64,000 nt of DNA, taken from contig NZ_JACCFW010000001.1 in the NCBI RefSeq assembly GCF_013410455.1, positions 124,001 to 188,000 on the forward strand, read 5' to 3'. The notes under the pieces were generated by a model. That model ran no database searches. It had not been told where the DNA came from and saw only the letters and a program-made list of their open reading frames with translations. Positions 59,558 to 64,000 of the stretch are shown here, one piece after another (the first letter of the stretch is position 1; every line of letters starts with the position of its first letter). This DNA comes from Allobranchiibius huperziae (GTDB lineage Bacteria > Actinomycetota > Actinomycetes > Actinomycetales > Dermatophilaceae). A program made the translations under genes and the position numbers.

Positions 59558-60651
59558 CCGTCGAGCAGGAGCGCGCGTCCGACACCGTCGCGCTGCGCCG
59601 GGCGCTCGACGCGGTCCCGGCGTACCGGCCCGGGAAGCCCGCGGCGGCACGGGCCGATGTGACGTCGTACAAGGTCAGCTCCAACGAGAACCCCTACCCG
59701 CCGCTGCCGTCCGTGCTGAAGGTCGTGCAGGAGGCGGCGACCCAGATGAACCGCTACCCGGACATGGCGGTCACCGCGCTCACCGACCGGCTCGCGCAGG
59801 AACTGAACGTCTCGGCCGACCAGATCGCCACCGGCACCGGCAGCGTCGGTGTGCTCGCCCAGCTGCTGCAGATCACCTGCGACCCGGGTGACGAGGTCGT
59901 CTACGCCTGGCGCAGCTTCGAGGCGTACCCGATCGTGGTCGCGCTCGCGGGCGCCGTGTCGGTGCAGGTGCCGCTCGACGCCGACGCCCGGCACGACCTG
60001 CCCGCGATGGCCGACGCGATCACCGACCGCACCCGGCTGGTGCTGGTCTGCACGCCCAACAACCCCACCGGGCCGGCGGTCGGCGCCGCCGAGCTGGAGG
60101 AGTTCCTGGCGCGGGTGCCGCGTGACGTCCTGGTCGTCGTCGACGAGGCCTACCTGGAGTTCGGCCGCGACGAGTCGGCGGTGCGCGGGCTGGACGTCCT
60201 CGCCCGGCACTCCAACGTCGCGGTGCTGCGGACCTTCTCCAAGGCGTACGGGCTCGCCGGACTGCGGGTCGGGTACGCCGTGGCGCAGCCCCGCGTCGCC
60301 GAGGCGCTGCGCAAGGCCGCGACGCCGTTCGGGGTCAGCGACATCGCCCAGCGCGCGGCGATCGCGAGCCTCGACGTGCGCCACGAGCTGCAAGAGCGGG
60401 TGGACGACCTCGTCGCCGAACGCGACCGCGTCGTGGCCGCACTCGCCGAGCAGGGCTGGACGATCCCGGACTCGCAGGCCAACTTCGTGTGGCTGCCGCT
60501 CGGCGAGGACACTCTCGACTTCGCCGCCGCGGCGGACGAGGCCGGGCTGACCGTGCGACCGTTCGCCGGCGACGGCGTTCGCGCCACGATCGCCGAGCGT
60601 GCGGCGAACGACCGGCTGATCGAGGTCGCGGCGGCGTTCCGCAATCGCTGA
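59554..60651 (+). CDS. hisC: Histidinol-phosphate aminotransferase
   Basis: A 365-aa pyridoxal-phosphate enzyme of fold type I, subfamily HisC, which transaminates imidazole-acetol phosphate in histidine synthesis; aromatic or phenylalanine transaminase activity is also seen in relatives. The N-terminal [15 protein letters not shown], the NNPTG block ([20 protein letters not shown]), [12 protein letters not shown] and the Schiff-base lysine K230 ([15 protein letters not shown]) are all present. The rest of the his operon is not in the window. Confidence 0.92.
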   Translation: MTVEQERASDTVALRRALDAVPAYRPGKPAAARADVTSYKVSSNENPYPPLPSVLKVVQEAATQMNRYPDMAVTALTDRLAQELNVSADQIATGTGSVGVLAQLLQITCDPGDEVVYAWRSFEAYPIVVALAGAVSVQVPLDADARHDLPAMADAITDRTRLVLVCTPNNPTGPAVGAAELEEFLARVPRDVLVVVDEAYLEFGRDESAVRGLDVLARHSNVAVLRTFSKAYGLAGLRVGYAVAQPRVAEALRKAATPFGVSDIAQRAAIASLDVRHELQERVDDLVAERDRVVAALAEQGWTIPDSQANFVWLPLGEDTLDFAAAADEAGLTVRPFAGDGVRATIAERAANDRLIEVAAAFRNR

Positions 60652-60662
60652 GCCCGCTCCGC

Positions 60663-60732
60663 CGAGTGGCATAGAAGTGTGCCGAGTGGCGCACCTGCAC
60701 CAGGTGCACCCGAAATATATGTATGCCACTCG
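60663..60732. promoter_or_regulatory. Operator region with repeated CGAGTGGC elements upstream of the MFS gene
   Basis: Direct copies GCCGAGTGGC occur at 60661-60670 and 60681-60690, the first extending to CGAGTGGCAT, and an inverted copy ATGCCACTCG lies at 60723-60732. Between them, GCACCTG-CAC-CAGGTGC (60691-60707) is another inverted repeat. An AT-rich stretch (AAATATATGTAT) lies at 60713-60724 and may be the promoter's -10 region. The arrangement implies at least two regulatory proteins or one binding in tandem. Confidence 0.65.
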
Positions 60733-60746
60733 AGAGGGGTAGGACG

Positions 60747-61949
60747 ATGACCGTGCTCGACCGGTCCGATCAGCCCCGCCTCGGCTACGCCGCCGTGCTG
60801 CGGGTGACCGGCGCGCGTCAGTTCCTCTTCGGCTCGGCGATCGAGCGTCTGGGCGGCGCGATGTTCGGTGTCGCCGTCGTCGCGATGGTGTCCGCACGGA
60901 CCGGGTCCTACTCGCTCGCCGGCGCGGTCTCCGCGGGTGCGCTGGTGGTGCTCGCAATCACGGCGGCGATCATCGGCCGTCTGGTCGACCGCTACGGCCA
61001 GCGGCGGGTGACCCTGCCTCTGGTGGTGTGGTCGACGCTCTGGTCGGTCGCAGTGGTCGCCGTCTCGATCACCGGTGCGCCCGCGTGGACCCTCTTCGTC
61101 ACCTACGCGATGTCCGCCGTCGTCGGCACCACGGGCACCCTCAGCAGGGCGCGCTGGTCGCACCTGCTCGGCGACCAGCCGGGCATGCTGCACACGGCGA
61201 TGTCGCTGGAGCAGGTCATCGACGAGCTGGCGTTCGTCGGAGGGCCGGCGATCGCGGTGGTGCTCGCGACGACCGTGCTTCCCGAGGCCGGCTACATCGC
61301 GGCCGCGTTCTTCTTCGCTGTCGGTGCACTCGTCTTCCTGGCCCGCACCGACACCGAGCCTCCGGTCGACCAAGTCACCCACAAGAGCACGAGGTCGGTG
61401 CTGCGCATCCCGGGTGTGCTGGTGGTGTGCGCGGTGTCGTTCATGATCGGCGGCATCTTCGGCGCCAACGAGATCGTCACCATCGCCACCGCCGCCGAGC
61501 TCGGTCACAAGGGTGCCTCGGGCCTGATCCTCGCGCTCTACGCACTGGCGTCGGCGCTGGCCGGCGTCGTCTACGGGGCGCGCGAGGACGCCGTACCCGC
61601 GCATCGCGCGCTCTGGATCGGGGCCCTGGCGATGTGTGTGCTGGAGGCACCGGTGCTCTTCGTCGACAGCATCCCGCTGCTGGCCGTGGGCCTCACCCTG
61701 GCCGGGATGGCCACCGCGCCCACCCTGATCGTGACGATGAAACTCGCCGGATCGCTCGTGCCGGGCAACCAGGTGACCGAGTCGATGGGGATGGTCTTCA
61801 CCGCCATGATCATCGGCATCGCCGCCGGATCCTCCCTCGGCGGGGTCGTCGTGCAGAGCGCGGGCGGACACGCCGGGTACGTCGTCCCGGTCGCGGCAGC
61901 AGGGTTGGGCGCGGCGCTCGGATTCGTCTTCAACCGCCGGCTGCGCTGA
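60747..61949 (+). CDS. MFS transporter
   Basis: A 400-aa transporter with ~12 helices. The frame also has an ATG at 60723, but I use 60747: the region upstream is a repeat-rich operator, and GAGAGGGG and AGGA precede 60747. Segments such as RQFLFGSAIERLGGAMFGVA and IIGRLVDRYGQRRVTLPLVV (motif A-like) show the fold. The substrate is unknown. The strong operator suggests inducible export. Confidence 0.85.
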   Translation: MTVLDRSDQPRLGYAAVLRVTGARQFLFGSAIERLGGAMFGVAVVAMVSARTGSYSLAGAVSAGALVVLAITAAIIGRLVDRYGQRRVTLPLVVWSTLWSVAVVAVSITGAPAWTLFVTYAMSAVVGTTGTLSRARWSHLLGDQPGMLHTAMSLEQVIDELAFVGGPAIAVVLATTVLPEAGYIAAAFFFAVGALVFLARTDTEPPVDQVTHKSTRSVLRIPGVLVVCAVSFMIGGIFGANEIVTIATAAELGHKGASGLILALYALASALAGVVYGAREDAVPAHRALWIGALAMCVLEAPVLFVDSIPLLAVGLTLAGMATAPTLIVTMKLAGSLVPGNQVTESMGMVFTAMIIGIAAGSSLGGVVVQSAGGHAGYVVPVAAAGLGAALGFVFNRRLR

Positions 61950-62111
61950 CCCGCAGCCCGTGGCGAGCGAGCGTCGAACCCGGGGGTAGCCTTCCACCTG
62001 TGACCGGCGCCACAACGGCGTGGCGCCGTCATCACCGGACGGCGACCCTGGACGGTGGTGACGAGCCGACCGACCACCGACACCACCGTGCCGGAGCGAA
62101 GAGGAGCGAGC

Positions 62112-63302
62112 GTGACCCAGATCCCGGACGTCGCCGTGCACCACGAGACCGTGGTGCCACAGGCGCAGCAGGACATCACCGACGGCGGACCCGACATGGT
62201 CCAGTTCGTCGACGGCGAGGGGACCCGTCTCGAGCGGACGCCCGCCAACACCCCGTACGCAGACATCGTCGAGGCGCTCACGCCCGAGGACGGTCGCTCG
62301 ATGTACCGCGACCTGGTGCTCGTACGACGCCTGGACGCCGAGGGCCACGCGCTGCAGCGCCAGGGCGAGCTCGGCCTGTGGCCCTCGCTCCTCGGCCAGG
62401 AGGCCGCTCAGGTCGGAGCCGGCCGCGCGATGCGCTCGCAGGACTTCGCCTTCCCGGGTTACCGCGAGCACGGCGTCGCCTGGTGCCGTGGGATCGAGCC
62501 GGAGCAGCTGCTCGCGCTCTTTCGCGGAGTGGACAACGGCGGGTGGTCGCCGTCTGAGCTGAACTACCACCTCTACACGATCGTCATCGGCAACCAGATG
62601 CTGCACGCGACCGGCTACGCCATGGGCATGCAGCGCGACGGGGTCGTCGGCACCGGCGACGAGGAGCGCGACGCCGCGGTCATGGCGTTCACCGGGGACG
62701 GCGGCACCGCGCAGGGCGACTTCAACGAGTCCCTGGTCTTCGCCGGCGTCGCGAACGCGCCGCTCGTGATCTTCGTGCAGAACAACCAGTGGGCCATCTC
62801 CGAGCCGAACTACAAGCAGTTCCGTGTGCCGCCCTACCAGCGCGCGCAGGGGTTCGGCTTCCCCGGCATCCGGGTCGACGGCAACGACGTCCTCGCGGTG
62901 TACGCCGTGACGAAGGCCGCGCTCGACAACGCCCGGTCCGGACAGGGCCCGACGCTGATCGAGGCGTTCACCTACCGCCTCGGCGCGCACACCACCTCCG
63001 ATGACCCGACCAAGTACCGCTCGGCCGCGGAGGTCGATATCTGGCGCGAGAAGGACCCGATCAAGCGGATGCGCGGCTTCCTCAGCCAGAAGGGCTACGC
63101 CGACGACGCGTTCTACGCGTCGGTCGACCGGGAGGCCGACGAGCTCGCCGTCCGCGTGCGGACCGCCTGCCAGAACATGCCCGAGCCGAGCCAGGAGCGG
63201 ATGTTCGACGAGATCTACGTCGACCCGCATCCGGTGGTCGAACGGGAGAAGGCGCAGTTCCTGGAATACCAGGCCGGTTTCGAGACGGAGGGGGCGCGCT
63301 GA
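62112..63302 (+). CDS. pdhA: Thiamine-dependent dehydrogenase E1, alpha subunit
   Basis: A 396-aa subunit of the pyruvate/branched-chain 2-oxo-acid dehydrogenase E1 component. The thiamine-diphosphate motif starts GDG at 195-197 (GDGGTAQGDFNESL) and ends NN at 224-225. Other marks are YREHGVAWCRGIEPEQLLAL and LIEAFTYRLGAHTTSDDPTK. Whether pyruvate or branched-chain keto acids are the substrate cannot be told; actinobacteria often name this set bkdA. GTG start with GAGGAGCGAGC upstream. Followed by the beta subunit with a TGATG overlap. Confidence 0.93.
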   Translation: MTQIPDVAVHHETVVPQAQQDITDGGPDMVQFVDGEGTRLERTPANTPYADIVEALTPEDGRSMYRDLVLVRRLDAEGHALQRQGELGLWPSLLGQEAAQVGAGRAMRSQDFAFPGYREHGVAWCRGIEPEQLLALFRGVDNGGWSPSELNYHLYTIVIGNQMLHATGYAMGMQRDGVVGTGDEERDAAVMAFTGDGGTAQGDFNESLVFAGVANAPLVIFVQNNQWAISEPNYKQFRVPPYQRAQGFGFPGIRVDGNDVLAVYAVTKAALDNARSGQGPTLIEAFTYRLGAHTTSDDPTKYRSAAEVDIWREKDPIKRMRGFLSQKGYADDAFYASVDREADELAVRVRTACQNMPEPSQERMFDEIYVDPHPVVEREKAQFLEYQAGFETEGAR

Positions 63303-64000
63303 TGGCCGCGCAGAAGATGACCCTGGCAAAGGGCATCAACGCCGGGTTGCGGGCGGCCATGGAGGCCGACCCCAAGGTGCTGCTCATGGGTGAGGACGTC
63401 GGCAAGCTCGGCGGCGTCTTCCGCATCACCGAGGGCCTGCAGAAGGACTTCGGCGAGGACCGCGTCGTCGACACCCCGCTCGCCGAGTCCGGCATCGTCG
63501 GTACGGCGATCGGGCTGGCCATGCGCGGCTACCGCCCGGTCGTGGAGATCCAGTTCGACGGCTTCATCTACCCGGCGTTCGACCAGATCGTCAGCCAGCT
63601 CGCCAAGATGCACGCCCGCTCGCGCGGCGCGCTGCGGCTGCCCATCGTCATCCGCGTGCCGTTCGGCGGCGGGATCGGCGCGGTCGAGCACCACAGCGAG
63701 TCCAACGAGGCCTACTTCGCGCACACCGCGGGCCTGCGGGTCGTCGCGTGCTCGGACCCGGCGGACGCCTACTGGATGATCCAGCAGGCCATCTCCAGCG
63801 ATGACCCGGTGATGTTCTACGAGCCCAAGCGGCGCTACCACGAGCGCGCCGAGGTCGACCTCGACCCGCAGTCCGGGTCGCGACTCGGCCTGCACGACGC
63901 GCGCGTCGTGCGCGACGGCACTCAGCTCACGCTGCTGGCCTACGGCCCGACCGTCAAGACCTGCCTGCAGGTGGCGGATGCTGCTGCGCAGGAAGGGATC
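63302..64000 (+). CDS. pdhB: Thiamine-dependent dehydrogenase E1, beta subunit (3' end outside window)
   Basis: The first 233 residues of E1 beta: AAQKMTLAKGINAGLRAAME, then LLMGEDVGKLGGVFRITEGL and DTPLAESGIVGTAIGLAMRG. EIQFDGFIYPAFDQIVSQLA and VRVPFGGGIGAVEHHSESNE complete the family look. It begins inside the alpha-subunit stop (TGATG). The frame is open at base 64000, so the C-terminal third is missing here, and E2/E3 genes would be expected further downstream. Confidence 0.93.
   Translation, partial: MAAQKMTLAKGINAGLRAAMEADPKVLLMGEDVGKLGGVFRITEGLQKDFGEDRVVDTPLAESGIVGTAIGLAMRGYRPVVEIQFDGFIYPAFDQIVSQLAKMHARSRGALRLPIVIRVPFGGGIGAVEHHSESNEAYFAHTAGLRVVACSDPADAYWMIQQAISSDDPVMFYEPKRRYHERAEVDLDPQSGSRLGLHDARVVRDGTQLTLLAYGPTVKTCLQVADAAAQEGI

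Noticed and set aside
60723-60746. Longer N-terminus for the MFS transporter starting at 60723
   Set aside because: It lies inside an operator inverted repeat and lacks a ribosome-binding site; the ATG at 60747 is better.

Overview
The window is about 69-70% GC and carries actinobacterial markers: a fused CydD-CydC, a 13E12/DUF222-HNH gene, DivIVA-domain and Toprim/HEPN proteins, many GTG starts and ATGA-coupled genes. It looks like a chromosomal segment of a Gram-positive actinomycete, probably Micrococcales; the family cannot be settled from sequence alone. Both ends cut a gene: an MMPL transporter on the left and a pyruvate/branched-chain dehydrogenase E1 beta on the right.

Layout. 1-9.9 kb: MMPL exporter, M56 (BlaR-like) membrane protease, alpha/beta hydrolase, then a minus-strand operon cydA-cydB-cydDC ending in an overlapping BlaI/MecI-type repressor. 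A double dyad sits in the cydA promoter. 9.9-13.4 kb: an AraC-family regulator divergent from a small catabolic or oxidoreductive cluster (SnoaL-like protein, ABM-like monooxygenase, two SDRs, the last broken by a frameshift). 13.8-18.3 kb: a lower-GC island with a HEPN/Toprim-type protein, an unrecognised protein with a HEPN-like RX4H motif, a DUF6602-like PD-(D/E)XK-type protein, a gene remnant and a small membrane protein. This is the best candidate for an undescribed defence module. A 19-bp tandem repeat lies near its right edge.

18.7-31.5 kb: ordinary chromosomal genes: winged-helix protein, OsmC, NmrA-like reductase with a divergent TetR, a secreted repeat protein, DUF998, a TetR/MFS divergent pair, BNR-repeat protein, ABC-F ATPase, FAD amine oxidase-like protein, haloalkane dehalogenase-like hydrolase and a formate/nitrite-type channel. 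31.6-40.2 kb: UvrA-like protein, SGNH hydrolase, a 72-aa conserved protein, UppP, YjbR, arginyl-tRNA synthetase, GalE and a DivIVA-domain protein. 40.2-50.8 kb: HNH protein, DinB, LuxR, hemerythrin, a large polytopic membrane protein, a secreted protein, GNAT, ArsR, MFS and DUF6328.

50.9-57.9 kb is an envelope/secretome block: two tandem S53 (sedolisin) proteases, two tandem lipoproteins, an L,D-transpeptidase and a Thr/Ser-tailed secreted protein. 57.9-64 kb: a GNAT-Nudix fusion, a GSP17M-like stress protein, HisC, an MFS transporter behind a repeat-rich operator region, and the E1 alpha/beta pair.

Main regulatory signals: the dyads upstream of cydA, the TetR operators at 21.2 and 24.3 kb, the CGAGTGGCAT repeats at 60.7 kb, and strong hairpin terminators at 1.6, 17.3, 38.5, 55.05 and 57.9 kb.
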